Assembly (NCBI RefSeq): GCF_001428335.1
Contig: NZ_LMSG01000020.1
Location: 78,078 to 142,077 of the forward strand
DNA from: Arthrobacter sp. Soil762
GTDB lineage: Bacteria > Actinomycetota > Actinomycetes > Actinomycetales > Micrococcaceae
DNA length: 64,000 nt
Reading direction: 5' to 3'
The position numbers and the translations under genes are program-made. The notes under the pieces were generated by a model, which was not told where the DNA came from, made no database searches, and saw only the letters and a list, made by a program, of their open reading frames with translations. Shown piece by piece: positions 8,873 to 17,333 of this stretch (positions within the stretch are counted from its first letter, which is position 1; every line of letters begins with the position of its first letter).

Positions 8873-8888
8873 CTACCCAAACGGGTAG
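8873..8888. promoter_or_regulatory. Inverted repeat CTACCC-N4-GGGTAG between hxlB and luxR-type gene
   Basis: A 6-bp perfect inverted repeat with a 4-base spacer lies in the 130-bp divergent promoter region, about 32-47 bases before the LuxR-type start and 84-99 bases before hxlB. NarL/LuxR-type HTH proteins bind short inverted repeats of this kind. It is a candidate operator for the adjacent regulator. Confidence 0.4.
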
Positions 8889-8919
8889 GAAGCGGACGCC
8901 GCACCCGTAAACTGGGCAG

Positions 8920-10197
8920 GTGGAAACGTCCAATGCAGCCCTGCTCGAAGCCATCGCCGCCCTGTCCACCGCCCCGCTGGCCACCATCGCACAGCGGCTG
9001 CGGGAGGCCATCCTGCCCTATCTCGGCAGCAGCGCCCTGGTCATCTTCACCGAGGACTGCACGGGGCGGCCCCAGAAGAAAGCCGGCGACGAGGCCATCA
9101 TCAGCCGGGTGTCCATCGCCGAGCTGGACCACCTCCGGGCGTCGCTGGCGGATGGCAGCGGCGACGGCGACACCTGGCGCGGAGAAGCAACCCTCGGCGG
9201 CGAACCACGCCCGGTCCTGGCACTGTCCTCACCCAGCAACGCACTGCTGGTCCTCGCCAATCCAGAGCCCCTGCCGGACCCCGCCGGCCACGAAGAGGCC
9301 GAACGCATGCTCCGCTATCTCTGGACGCTGGCGGCCGAACGGATCCGCGAGAAGGTGGCTGATGCGCCGCCGTCGTACCTCATCGAATCCCGCGCGGCCT
9401 CGGCCGAACGCTTAAGGGTGACCGCCGAACTGGTGGACCGCCACTCCACCACCTTGGAAACCGTGCTTGCCGCGCTGAGATCGCCGGCACTGAGTGACGA
9501 CTTGGCGCGGAAGTCCGCCACCGACGTCGCCGCCCGGGCACTCGTAGGGCTACGCACGCTCAGCGACCGCACCACGGAACTCGTGGAGGAACCCGTCGCC
9601 ACCGCGTTCCAGCGTCTCCGCGAGGACCTCAAGCCACTGGTGAACTTCAGCGGCATCGACGTCCAGTTCATCGAGCCTCCCGTCAACGGCCGAGCCGTGC
9701 CCGGCGAAGTGGCTCATGCTGCCCGGGCGATCGTCCGCGGGCTGGTCCTGGCCATGATGGACCAAAGCGGTGTCCGCCGGATCCGCGCGCAGTGGGATTG
9801 CGACGGCGGGAACCTCCTGGTCAACGTCCGCGACGACGGGCCCGGCGAACTGTCCGCGGCGGCGCCGTCCATGGCCCGCCTCGCCCAGCGCGTCGAAGCC
9901 CTGGACGGCAGCATGTCGGTGGACGTGATGCCCGGCTGGGGTGCCGACGTCGCCGTCGCCCTCCCGCTCGACCCGCCGGCGAGGCAACTGGCCGACGTCT
10001 CCGACTGGAAACTCGGGGACCGCGAACTGGAGGTCCTCCAGCTGCTGGCCGCCGGCCAGCGGAACCGGGCCATCGCCGCGAAACTGCACATCAGCGAAAA
10101 CACGGTGAAGTTTCACCTCCGCAACATCTACCGGAAGGTGGGCGCCTCGTCGCGTACCGAAGCCATCGCGATGGCCCACAGCAGCGGCCTGCGCTGA
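8920..10197 (+). CDS. LuxR-type regulator with GAF-like and degenerate kinase-like domains
   Basis: A 425-residue protein with a C-terminal LuxR/NarL helix-turn-helix (about 360-420), including LGDRELEVLQLLAAGQRN and ISENTVKFHLRNIYRKVGA. The first 150 residues resemble a sensory GAF-type fold. Residues about 155-350 resemble a dimerisation helix plus HATPase domain: NVRDDGPGE matches the ATP-binding D/G box, but the position expected for the N-box Asn reads RGLVLAMMDQSG. It therefore looks like a kinase core that has lost catalysis and been fused to a DNA-binding domain. The start is GTG at 8920. It is divergent from hxlBA, its likely target. Confidence 0.8.
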   Translation: METSNAALLEAIAALSTAPLATIAQRLREAILPYLGSSALVIFTEDCTGRPQKKAGDEAIISRVSIAELDHLRASLADGSGDGDTWRGEATLGGEPRPVLALSSPSNALLVLANPEPLPDPAGHEEAERMLRYLWTLAAERIREKVADAPPSYLIESRAASAERLRVTAELVDRHSTTLETVLAALRSPALSDDLARKSATDVAARALVGLRTLSDRTTELVEEPVATAFQRLREDLKPLVNFSGIDVQFIEPPVNGRAVPGEVAHAARAIVRGLVLAMMDQSGVRRIRAQWDCDGGNLLVNVRDDGPGELSAAAPSMARLAQRVEALDGSMSVDVMPGWGADVAVALPLDPPARQLADVSDWKLGDRELEVLQLLAAGQRNRAIAAKLHISENTVKFHLRNIYRKVGASSRTEAIAMAHSSGLR

Positions 10198-10334
10198 CTA
10201 CCGGCCGCGTAACGCAATACCGGCTCCCACGTGTCTGGCGGCATAGGATCGGAAGTGGGGAACTAACTGATAGGACGCTCTAAGCGGCCTTCGTGGCGGG
10301 CAGGCAAGCCGCACACTACTTGAGAGTATGGATC

Positions 10335-11144
10335 ATGGCTTCGAACAATGACCGCGAATCCGACGTCGATGCGGACTCAGGCCAGCACGGCGGCGTCCAG
10401 TCCGTGGACCGGGCCCTGGCGGTCCTGGAGATCCTGGCGCGCGACGGCCATGCCGGCGTGAGCGACATCGCCGAAGAGATGGGCATCCACAAATCCACTG
10501 TCTCCCGGCTGCTGGGTTCGCTGGTGAGCCGGGAAATGGTCCACCAGAACAGCGAGCGGGGAAAGTACCAGCTGGGCTTCGGCATCCTCCGGCTGGCAAG
10601 CTCCATCCCCGGGCGGCTCAGCCTGGTCCGTGAAGCCCGGCCGGTGCTGGAAAGCCTCGCGGAGGAATTCAAGGAGACGGTGAACCTCGCGGTCCTGCGT
10701 TCCAACTACGCCGTCAACGTGGACCAGGCCATGGGCCCGTCCACGCTGGCCACGTATGACTGGGTGGGCAGCCTGACACCCCTGCACGCGACGTCGAGCG
10801 GGAAGGTACTGCTGGCGGCGCTGCCCGCGGACGAGCGGGACCGCGTCCTGAAAGAGACCGGGCTGCCGCCCCGGACTCCGCGGACCATCACCAACAGGAA
10901 AGAGCTCGAAACCCAGTTGATCGACGTCGCCCGTGATGGTTACGGGGTGGTGCGGGAGGAATTCGAAATCGGGCTCACTGCGGCCGCCGTTCCCGTCTTC
11001 AACCATATGGGAGCGGTCATCGGTGCAGTCAGTATCTCCGGGCCGGCCTTCCGCTTTGATCCGGAATCGGCGCCGGGACTCCTCGAAGCGCTGAAGCAGG
11101 CCGGCCTGCAGATCAGCGCAAAGATGGGCTACACCGGGCGTTAA
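10335..11144 (+). CDS. IclR family transcriptional regulator (betaine cluster)
   Basis: An IclR-type regulator of 269 aa. The N-terminal winged helix is VDRALAVLEILARDGHAG followed by IHKSTVSRLLGSLVSREMV. The effector domain has the familiar HATSSGKVLLAALP and REEFEIGLTAAAVPVFNH segments. I chose ATG 10335 (MASNNDRES) over an in-frame start at 10293, because family proteins begin shortly before the HTH. It is followed by the convergent betaine oxygenase gene, and near-identical mirrored 24-bp sites in the 13.8-13.9 kb promoter region are candidate operators for it. The effector, perhaps betaine or dimethylglycine, is a guess. Confidence 0.88.
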   Translation: MASNNDRESDVDADSGQHGGVQSVDRALAVLEILARDGHAGVSDIAEEMGIHKSTVSRLLGSLVSREMVHQNSERGKYQLGFGILRLASSIPGRLSLVREARPVLESLAEEFKETVNLAVLRSNYAVNVDQAMGPSTLATYDWVGSLTPLHATSSGKVLLAALPADERDRVLKETGLPPRTPRTITNRKELETQLIDVARDGYGVVREEFEIGLTAAAVPVFNHMGAVIGAVSISGPAFRFDPESAPGLLEALKQAGLQISAKMGYTGR

Positions 11145-11152
11145 ACGCCAAA

Positions 11153-11202
11153 CCGGTGATCGAGCTTGTCGAGATCCAGGTTCCGACAATCTCAACCACC
11201 GG
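11153..11202. repeat. REP-like inverted repeat of the GGTTGAGCTTGTCGA family
   Basis: Two 20-bp arms, CCGGTGATCGAGCTTGTCGA and the complement of CCGACAATCTCAACCACCGG, can pair into a hairpin between the convergent iclR and oxygenase genes. The core matches repeats at 16599, 19858 and 31501. Its position suggests a shared transcription terminator. Confidence 0.7.
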
Positions 11203-11218
11203 CTACTGTGGCGAAAAC

Positions 11219-12448
11219 TCAGGAGACGAGGCTGGCCGGGAACTCGTGCCGGACGAGGGTTTCAGCGCGCTCCTCCAGCGGCGGGGTGCTGTCGGTGAGG
11301 CCCAGCCGCACCTCCCCTGACTGGGCGATGTCACCCACTTTTTCCTGTACCCAGTCGTGGAAGGCGCTGATGTGGTGCTCGCTTGGGACCAGCACACCGC
11401 CCTTGGCGTAGGTCTTCGACGCCATTCCGGGCTGGCAGCGTTCGCAGGCGTCGAAGTCCTGCATGTTCACGCGGTGGAACAGCTCCACCGAAGCGCTGAC
11501 ATCCTTGCCGCTCTCCACAACACTGGGCAGGTACAGCCAATCGCATTCCACGATGGTGTGGTCCGCGGCCATGGGGAACATGCGGTGGATGATCACGTGG
11601 TCCGGGACCAGGTTCACAAACACCGTGGGCTTGATGGTGATGGCATAGTAGCGGCGGTCCTGGCCCTCCTCAATGCCCGGAATCAGGTCGAGCCCCTCGG
11701 AGCCATCTATGGTGAAGCCTTTGACGTCCTCACCGAACTCCGCGCCGTGCCCCACGAAGTACTGCGCGGCCAGGCCGTCCGCGAACTCCGGCAGGACCTC
11801 CGTCAGTTCCGGGTGGATGGTGGCACAGTGGTAGCACTCCATGAAGTTCTCGATGATGAGCTTCCAGTTCGCCTTCACGTCGTAGCGGATGCGGCGGCCG
11901 AGGCTGAGGTTGGCCACGTCGTAGCCTTCGATCGCCTTCAGGTCCCCGAGCCGTTCCTCGATGGCACCCATCACGTCCTCTTCGAACGACGGCGGCTCGT
12001 CCGCCAGGCACACCCAGACGTAGCCCAGGTATTCGCGGATGTGGACTTTCACCAGGCCGTATTCGTCGCGGTCGATATCCGGCATCTTGGTGAGGTTGGG
12101 CGCCGCGATGAGCTTGCCCTCGAAGTCGTAGGTCCAGGCGTGGTATGGGCACTGGAATGAGCGTGCAGCTTCACCCTGCTCTTCCATGCACAGCTTGACG
12201 CCGCGGTGCCGGCAGACGTTGTAGAAGGCGCGGATCCCGCCCTTGCGGGTGCGGCTGATCAGCACGCTTTCCCGCCCGATCTGGACTGTCCGCCAGGCGC
12301 CCGGCTTGTCCAGGTCGGCCGAGCGGATGGCACAGAACCACATCTGCTCGAAGATCCGCTCCTGCTCTGCGCGGAACACGCCCTCATCCACATACGTGTG
12401 GCCGGGAAGGGTGGGGATCAGACTCGGGGCAGTTACCTCAACAGACAA
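11219..12448 (-). CDS. gbcA: Rieske oxygenase alpha subunit, probable glycine betaine demethylase
   Basis: Terminal oxygenase (409 aa) that would remove one methyl group from glycine betaine as formaldehyde, giving dimethylglycine. The Rieske 2Fe-2S ligands are CRH at 79-81 and CPYH at 100-103. The mononuclear iron site is in ENFMECYHCATIHPE (about 200-214), with His207 and His212. It starts with TTG at 12448, preceded by a strong AGGAGG. It lies next to a reductase, a Rieske ferredoxin, a BCCT carrier and dimethylglycine oxidase, which is why I prefer betaine over other quaternary amines such as carnitine or stachydrine. Confidence 0.82.
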   Translation of the reverse strand: MSVEVTAPSLIPTLPGHTYVDEGVFRAEQERIFEQMWFCAIRSADLDKPGAWRTVQIGRESVLISRTRKGGIRAFYNVCRHRGVKLCMEEQGEAARSFQCPYHAWTYDFEGKLIAAPNLTKMPDIDRDEYGLVKVHIREYLGYVWVCLADEPPSFEEDVMGAIEERLGDLKAIEGYDVANLSLGRRIRYDVKANWKLIIENFMECYHCATIHPELTEVLPEFADGLAAQYFVGHGAEFGEDVKGFTIDGSEGLDLIPGIEEGQDRRYYAITIKPTVFVNLVPDHVIIHRMFPMAADHTIVECDWLYLPSVVESGKDVSASVELFHRVNMQDFDACERCQPGMASKTYAKGGVLVPSEHHISAFHDWVQEKVGDIAQSGEVRLGLTDSTPPLEERAETLVRHEFPASLVS

Positions 12449-12531
12449 TTTGTCCTCCTAACGAACAAAGATCAACTAACAACACAGGCCATAACGCGGG
12501 GTTTCAGGTTTGGAGCGTCGGAACAGGGCTT

Positions 12532-13755
12532 TCAGGACACGACGGCGGCCCCCACGAGTCCGGGAACGTCCAGCCGGACAGGTGCTGCCACATCGGGTGC
12601 CGGCGCCGCGAGGCTCCGGCGCCACTTGGTAAACAGCCGGGGCTGGTTCATGCCGAGGACCGCCACTGCCACATCATCGCGGTAGTAGACGGCCAGGCAG
12701 CAGTGCGCGTTGACGTCGCCCACTTCGATCTCCACCCGGTCGTAGCCGGCGGAATGGCCGGCGAACTGCAGCTTCACGCCGTACTGGTCGGACCAGAAAT
12801 AGTGCGGCTTGGCCGGGCGGGGCGCAGCGTCGGCATCCAGGAGTGCCTCGACGGCGACGGCGGCCCGCTCCAGGGCGCCGGTCCAGTGCTCCATCCGGCG
12901 GTGCGTGCCCGACGCCTGGTCGAACCAGGCGGCGCAGTCGCCCACGGCCACGATTCCCGGCATGCCGGTCCGTCCCATGGAGTCGCACAGCACGCCGCCG
13001 CGCAGCTCCAGGCCGGAGCCCTCCAGCCACCCGGTGTTGGGCTCGGCTCCAATGCCAACCACGACGACGTCGGCGGCCACGTAGCGTCCTCCGGCCAGTC
13101 GGATTCCGGTGACGTTGCCTTCGCCGCTGTAGAAGTCCTCGATCACGGCAGAGGAAATGAGCTCCACTCCGTTGACGGCGTGCAGGCCGGCAACCACGCC
13201 GCCCATCTCGGTTCCGAGCTGCGCGGCGAACGGGACGGGCTTGGTATCGATCATGGTCACTTCCATGCCCCGCGACGCGGCGGCTGCGGCAACTTCGGCG
13301 CCGATGAAGCCGGCACCGATCACGGCCATCCTGCTTCCGGGCACCAGCTCGGGGGCAAGGCTCTGTGCGTCCGCGAGCGTGCGGAGCGTAAAGACATTGC
13401 TGAGACCGGCCAGCGTGGGCAGTCGCCGCGCCCTGGCGCCCGTCGCGATCACGATGCCGTCCGCCTGTATGGTGCGGCCGTCCTTAAGGAGGATGGTCCG
13501 GGACGACGCATCCAGGGAAACGGCCTCGGCACCCAGCACCCACTCGGCTGCCAGCTCGTCGGCGTCGGTCTCCAGGAAGAGGTCCTCTGCCGAGATCGCG
13601 CCGAGCAGGAAGTCCTTGGATAGGGGCGGGCGGTCGTACGGCCGGTGGGGTTCATCGCCGATGATGACCAGCCGTCCGGTAAAGCCTTGGGCGCGGACCG
13701 CCCGGGCGGCGGACAGTCCCGCCAGGGAGGCTCCGATAATCGCAAGCGTCTGCAT
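12532..13755 (-). CDS. FAD-dependent ferredoxin reductase, probable electron donor to the betaine oxygenase
   Basis: A 407-residue flavoprotein of the BphA4/rubredoxin reductase type. The FAD-binding motif LAIIGASLAGLSAA is at the N-terminus, RPYDRPPLSKDFLLG follows, a second NAD(P)H-binding motif MAVIGAGFIGAEVA is near residue 145, and GIVAVGDCAAWFD is the late FAD motif. I chose ATG 13755 (MQTLAIIGAS), since the upstream in-frame extension is Lys/Arg-rich and family proteins start at the FAD strand. It would pass electrons from NAD(P)H to the Rieske ferredoxin encoded divergently at 14005 and then to the oxygenase. Confidence 0.85.
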   Translation of the reverse strand: MQTLAIIGASLAGLSAARAVRAQGFTGRLVIIGDEPHRPYDRPPLSKDFLLGAISAEDLFLETDADELAAEWVLGAEAVSLDASSRTILLKDGRTIQADGIVIATGARARRLPTLAGLSNVFTLRTLADAQSLAPELVPGSRMAVIGAGFIGAEVAAAAASRGMEVTMIDTKPVPFAAQLGTEMGGVVAGLHAVNGVELISSAVIEDFYSGEGNVTGIRLAGGRYVAADVVVVGIGAEPNTGWLEGSGLELRGGVLCDSMGRTGMPGIVAVGDCAAWFDQASGTHRRMEHWTGALERAAVAVEALLDADAAPRPAKPHYFWSDQYGVKLQFAGHSAGYDRVEIEVGDVNAHCCLAVYYRDDVAVAVLGMNQPRLFTKWRRSLAAPAPDVAAPVRLDVPGLVGAAVVS

Positions 13756-13785
13756 CAATACGGCCTCTTTCAATTGCTTCTTGCG

Positions 13786-13936
13786 CAACAACAATCGCTA
13801 TATGCAACAGCGTGATCTATGCCACGGTCACTGTCAAGGGTGGAAAGCCAGGAAGTCGGGAGGCCGCAACAGAAGGGAAAACCCTTGACAAGCACTGTGA
13901 GCTGGCGCACTGTGTTGCATATGGCGATTGCTGTTG
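13786..13936. promoter_or_regulatory. Mirrored divergent promoters with paired 24-bp operators
   Basis: The reductase and ferredoxin genes diverge from a symmetric region. On the plus strand TTGACA (13885-13890) is followed 22 bases later by TGTTGCATATGGCGATTG (within 13913-13936). On the minus strand TTGACA (13837-13832) is followed 21 bases later by TGTTGCATATAGCGATTG (within 13810-13786). The two 24-bp boxes differ at two positions. Each box lies where it could block its own promoter near the start point. The nearby IclR protein (10335) is the obvious candidate binder. Confidence 0.7.
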
Positions 13937-14004
13937 TTCACTACGGAACGTTGCGGCCATCGCGGCAGACATAAGGGTCCCCGAAGAAAACAAGAGGTCC
14001 AACC

Positions 14005-14355
14005 ATGCACAAGGCATGCCCGCTCAGTGAACTGGCTCCCGGGGAAGCGCTGCGGCTCGATACGTCGCCGCCCATCGCCGTCTTCCACACCGAGGAAGGC
14101 GAGCTCTTTGCCATCGACGACACATGCACCCACCAGGACGCCTCGCTGGCGGACGGCTGGGTGGAGGACTGCTGGGTGGAATGCCCGCTGCACGCCTCCA
14201 GGTTCAACCTGCGCACGGGAAGCGTCGACGCGCCGCCGGCCAAGCTGCCGGTGCGCTCCCACGAAGTAACAGTGATCAATGGCGACATCATGATCACCGA
14301 ATCCACGGAGGTCCCCAACCTTCCCCCCGGCCTGACAGTGGACGGCCACGTATAG
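14005..14355 (+). CDS. Rieske-type ferredoxin
   Basis: Small 2Fe-2S electron carrier (116 aa). The Rieske ligands are visible as CTH at residues 41-43 and CPLH at 60-63, with the usual GEALRLDTSPPIAVFH and CTHQDASLADGWV context. It lies between the oxygenase/reductase pair and the betaine carrier, so it probably shuttles electrons from the reductase to the oxygenase. The 35-base gap to the carrier gene suggests co-transcription. The ATG at 14005 is preceded by AAGAGG. Confidence 0.9.
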   Translation: MHKACPLSELAPGEALRLDTSPPIAVFHTEEGELFAIDDTCTHQDASLADGWVEDCWVECPLHASRFNLRTGSVDAPPAKLPVRSHEVTVINGDIMITESTEVPNLPPGLTVDGHV

Positions 14356-14390
14356 CACCAGCCCATGCATCCGAACAAAAGGACTTGCTC

Positions 14391-16295
14391 ATGGCTTTGA
14401 ACAGCGACACCCGCGCGGACGACACCCGCACGGCCAACGAAATCAGCGTTGACACAGACTCCCTTCCGATAAATGTCCAGGATCAGCTCGCCGAGGCCGA
14501 GGACACCGAGCAGATCATGCAGGAACTCCGCCAGGCCCGGTCCGAACAGGCGGTGACAAACCGCCGCAACCGCAAGCTCACCCTCGACAAAACCACCTTC
14601 GGCATCACCGGAGCCCTCGCCCTGGCGTTTGTGGCCTGGGGCTTCCTCGGCCGGGACAGCCTGGCCTCCACATCAACCCTCGCCCTCAACTGGGTCATGG
14701 AGTACACCGGCTGGCTCTTTATGGTCCTGGCATCATTGTTTGTTGTCTTCGTCCTCTGGCTGGCCCTTGGTAAATGGGGCAACATCCCACTGGGCAAGGA
14801 CGGGGAAAAGCCCGAGTTCAGGACGGTCTCCTGGGTCTCCATGATGTTTGCCGCGGGCATGGGCATCGGCCTCATGTTCTACGGTGTGGCCGAACCGCTC
14901 TACCACTACATCTCTCCGCCCCCCGGAACCGTGGACGGGAGTACTCCCGCAGCCATCCAGACGGCCATGGCCACCTCCATCTTTCACTGGACCCTCCACC
15001 CCTGGGCCATGTACGCCGTCGTGGGCATCGCCATGGCCTACGGCACCTACCGCCTGGGACGCAGGCAGCTGATCTCCGCAGCGTTTACCTCGCTGTTCGG
15101 CATCAGGACTGTGGAAGGGCCGGTGGGGAAGTTCATCAACATCCTCGCCATCTTCGCCACGCTCTTCGGCACCGCCGCTTCGCTCGGCCTAGGTGCACTG
15201 CAGATCGGCAGCGGCCTGACATCGAACGGCTGGATCGGCGAAATCGGCACCCCCGTCCTGGTGGCTATCGTCGCCATCCTGACGGCCTGTTTCGTTGCCT
15301 CGGCTGTCTCCGGCATCAGCCGCGGCATCCAGTGGCTGTCCAACATCAACATGGTCCTGGCCGTGATCCTGGCGCTCATCGTCTTCATCGCCGGGCCAAC
15401 CCTGTTCATCCTCAACCTCATCCCCGCCGCAGTAGGAGACTACGCCAGGGACCTGGCCGAAATGTCCTCCCGCACGGAGGCCGTCGGTGACGAGGCGTTG
15501 CGCAAGTGGATGTCCGGCTGGACCATCTTCTACTGGGCCTGGTGGGTATCCTGGACGCCTTTTGTTGGCATGTTCATCGCCCGGATCAGCCGGGGCCGAA
15601 CGATCCGCCAGTTCGTTACCGGCGTCCTGCTGGTCCCCAGCATCGTCAGCGTCATCTGGTTCGGAATCTTTGGCGGAACCGCCTTCCACGTCCAGCAGGA
15701 AGCGGACAAGGCGGGCACGCCCGGCCTGGTGTCCATGGCTGACGGAACGCCTTCCATATCCTTCGACGGCGCCCTCTTCGACCTGGTAAAGAACATGTCC
15801 ATGCCTGCCTGGCTGACCACGGCGGTCATCATCCTGGCCATGGTCCTGGTGGCCATCTTCTTCATCACCGGAGCCGACTCGGCGTCGATCATCATGGGGT
15901 CACTGAGCTCCAATGGGTCCTCCGATCCGAAACGAGGCCTCGTGATTTTCTGGGGCCTCCTCACCGGTGCCGTGGCGGCGGTCATGCTGCTGGCCGGCGG
16001 TGACGAGCCCTCGGAAGCCCTGTCCGGTCTACAACGCATCACCATTGTGGCGGCGCTGCCGTTCGTTCTGGTCATGCTGCTGCTGTGCTTCGCCCTCGTC
16101 AAGGACCTGCGCCGGGACCCAATGTCCCTCAGGCGCCGGCTGGCGGACTCAGTGGTAGAACGTGCCATCCGCGAGGGCGTGGACCAGCATGGGGGAGTCC
16201 AGTTCGACCTGGTGACCAGGCATGAGTGCGGCGGTCGCTGTTCAGCCGACAGCCCATGTCCTGGCGACGCCACCAAGCCCACACAGGCACTTTAG
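14391..16295 (+). CDS. BCCT family glycine betaine/quaternary amine transporter
   Basis: Integral membrane carrier of 634 aa with about 12 hydrophobic segments after a charged N-terminal region of roughly 70 residues. Family signatures are GMGIGLMFYGVAEPLYHY, whose glycine-rich stretch lies in the sodium/betaine site of BetP-type carriers, and WTIFYWAWWVSWTPFVG, the aromatic box. I chose ATG 14391 (MALNSDTRADD) after AAAAGGAC, because the upstream in-frame stretch overlaps the ferredoxin gene. It should import betaine for the enzymes encoded on either side. The last 60 residues are a cytoplasmic tail with several Cys/His. Confidence 0.9.
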   Translation: MALNSDTRADDTRTANEISVDTDSLPINVQDQLAEAEDTEQIMQELRQARSEQAVTNRRNRKLTLDKTTFGITGALALAFVAWGFLGRDSLASTSTLALNWVMEYTGWLFMVLASLFVVFVLWLALGKWGNIPLGKDGEKPEFRTVSWVSMMFAAGMGIGLMFYGVAEPLYHYISPPPGTVDGSTPAAIQTAMATSIFHWTLHPWAMYAVVGIAMAYGTYRLGRRQLISAAFTSLFGIRTVEGPVGKFINILAIFATLFGTAASLGLGALQIGSGLTSNGWIGEIGTPVLVAIVAILTACFVASAVSGISRGIQWLSNINMVLAVILALIVFIAGPTLFILNLIPAAVGDYARDLAEMSSRTEAVGDEALRKWMSGWTIFYWAWWVSWTPFVGMFIARISRGRTIRQFVTGVLLVPSIVSVIWFGIFGGTAFHVQQEADKAGTPGLVSMADGTPSISFDGALFDLVKNMSMPAWLTTAVIILAMVLVAIFFITGADSASIIMGSLSSNGSSDPKRGLVIFWGLLTGAVAAVMLLAGGDEPSEALSGLQRITIVAALPFVLVMLLLCFALVKDLRRDPMSLRRRLADSVVERAIREGVDQHGGVQFDLVTRHECGGRCSADSPCPGDATKPTQAL

Positions 16296-16304
16296 GAGAA
16301 CTTC

Positions 16305-17297
16305 GTGACCACCATCATTGAAAGCCGCCCTCCGCGCAGCGTCACGGCCGTCACGGCCGCTGCGGGTGCTGCGACCGCGGCCGCCAAAACCCGCCGCGCC
16401 GAATTTGTCCTCACGCTGTCCTGCCCCGAACAGCCCGGCATCGTCCGGGCCGTGACGGCCTTCCTGGCCGACCGCGGGTTCGACATCGTAGAGCACCAGC
16501 AGTTCGACGACCACGTCAGCGGCAACCTTTACCTGCGCACGGCCTTCACTGGCGGCGACGGTGACCAGGTCCGCCCGGATCCGTGTTTGGGCGGGCTCGG
16601 TTTCGGCAAGCTCAACCACCGGGATGTGGAGAGCCTCACCGCAGAGTTCGCGCCGACGGCCCACGAATTCGGGATGGATTTCAGCATCCACGACGGCAGG
16701 CCGCAGCGGCTGCTGGTGATGGTCTCGAAGTTCGGGCACTGCCTGAACGACCTGATCTTCCGCTGGCAGGCGGGCAGCCTGGGTGCGGAGATCGCCGTCG
16801 TGGTTTCCAACCACGAGGACCTGCGCGCCATGGCCGAAGCCGCCGGCCTGCCCTTTATCCACGTGCCGGTGACGGCTGGCACTAAACCCGAAGCGGAGGC
16901 CCGGCTGCTGGAACTCGTGGCCGAGTACAACGCGGACCTGGTGGTCCTGGCCCGCTACATGCAGGTGCTGTCCAACGACCTGTGCACCAGTCTGCGCGGC
17001 CGGGCCATCAACATCCACCATTCGTTCCTGCCCGGCTTCAAGGGCGCCAAGCCCTACCACCAGGCCTATGACCGCGGCGTGAAGCTCGTCGGGGCAACGG
17101 CGCACTACGTGACGCCGGACCTTGATGAGGGCCCCATCATCGAGCAGGAGGTCTTCCGTGTGGACCACAGCCTGGATGCCGAAGCCCTGGTGACCGTAGG
17201 CCGGGACGCGGAATCCCAGGCCCTGTCCCGCGCCGTGAAGTGGCATTGCCAGCACCGAGTCCTGCTCAACAACACGCGCACCGTCGTATTCCGCTAA
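16305..17297 (+). CDS. purU: Formyltetrahydrofolate deformylase with an inserted REP-derived peptide
   Basis: Hydrolyses 10-formyl-THF to formate and THF, regenerating folate for the demethylating oxidases. The protein (330 aa, family about 285-295) has an N-terminal ACT-like domain (LTLSCPEQPGIVRAVTAFL, about 42-60) and a C-terminal formyltransferase-like domain with the catalytic blocks NIHHSFLPGFKGAKPYHQA and GATAHYVTPDLDEGPII. Two differences from the usual protein are visible: an Ala/Thr-rich N-terminal extension of about 35 residues, and an insert of about 20 residues near 86-107 encoded by an intergenic-type repeat. The GTG start at 16305 follows AGGAG. It sits directly before dimethylglycine oxidase. 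Confidence 0.92.
   Translation: MTTIIESRPPRSVTAVTAAAGAATAAAKTRRAEFVLTLSCPEQPGIVRAVTAFLADRGFDIVEHQQFDDHVSGNLYLRTAFTGGDGDQVRPDPCLGGLGFGKLNHRDVESLTAEFAPTAHEFGMDFSIHDGRPQRLLVMVSKFGHCLNDLIFRWQAGSLGAEIAVVVSNHEDLRAMAEAAGLPFIHVPVTAGTKPEAEARLLELVAEYNADLVVLARYMQVLSNDLCTSLRGRAINIHHSFLPGFKGAKPYHQAYDRGVKLVGATAHYVTPDLDEGPIIEQEVFRVDHSLDAEALVTVGRDAESQALSRAVKWHCQHRVLLNNTRTVVFR
16567..16624. repeat. REP-like repeat inserted in frame within purU
   Basis: The stretch TTTCGGCAAGCTCAACCACC (16601-16620) is the complement of the GGTGGTTGAGCTTGTCGAAA repeat found between genes elsewhere in the window. A small inverted repeat, CCGCCC...GGGCGG, precedes it. It is read through in frame and adds about 20 residues (including GKLNH) between the ACT-like and catalytic parts of PurU. 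Confidence 0.7.
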
Positions 17298-17333
17298 CGC
17301 GAACACCCTCCAAGCCAACCAGGAGAACCACTT

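Noticed and set aside
14124..14390. Longer N-terminus for the BCCT carrier
   Set aside because: It overlaps the ferredoxin gene out of frame; ATG 14391 has a Shine-Dalgarno-like AAAAGGAC and a sensible hydrophilic start.
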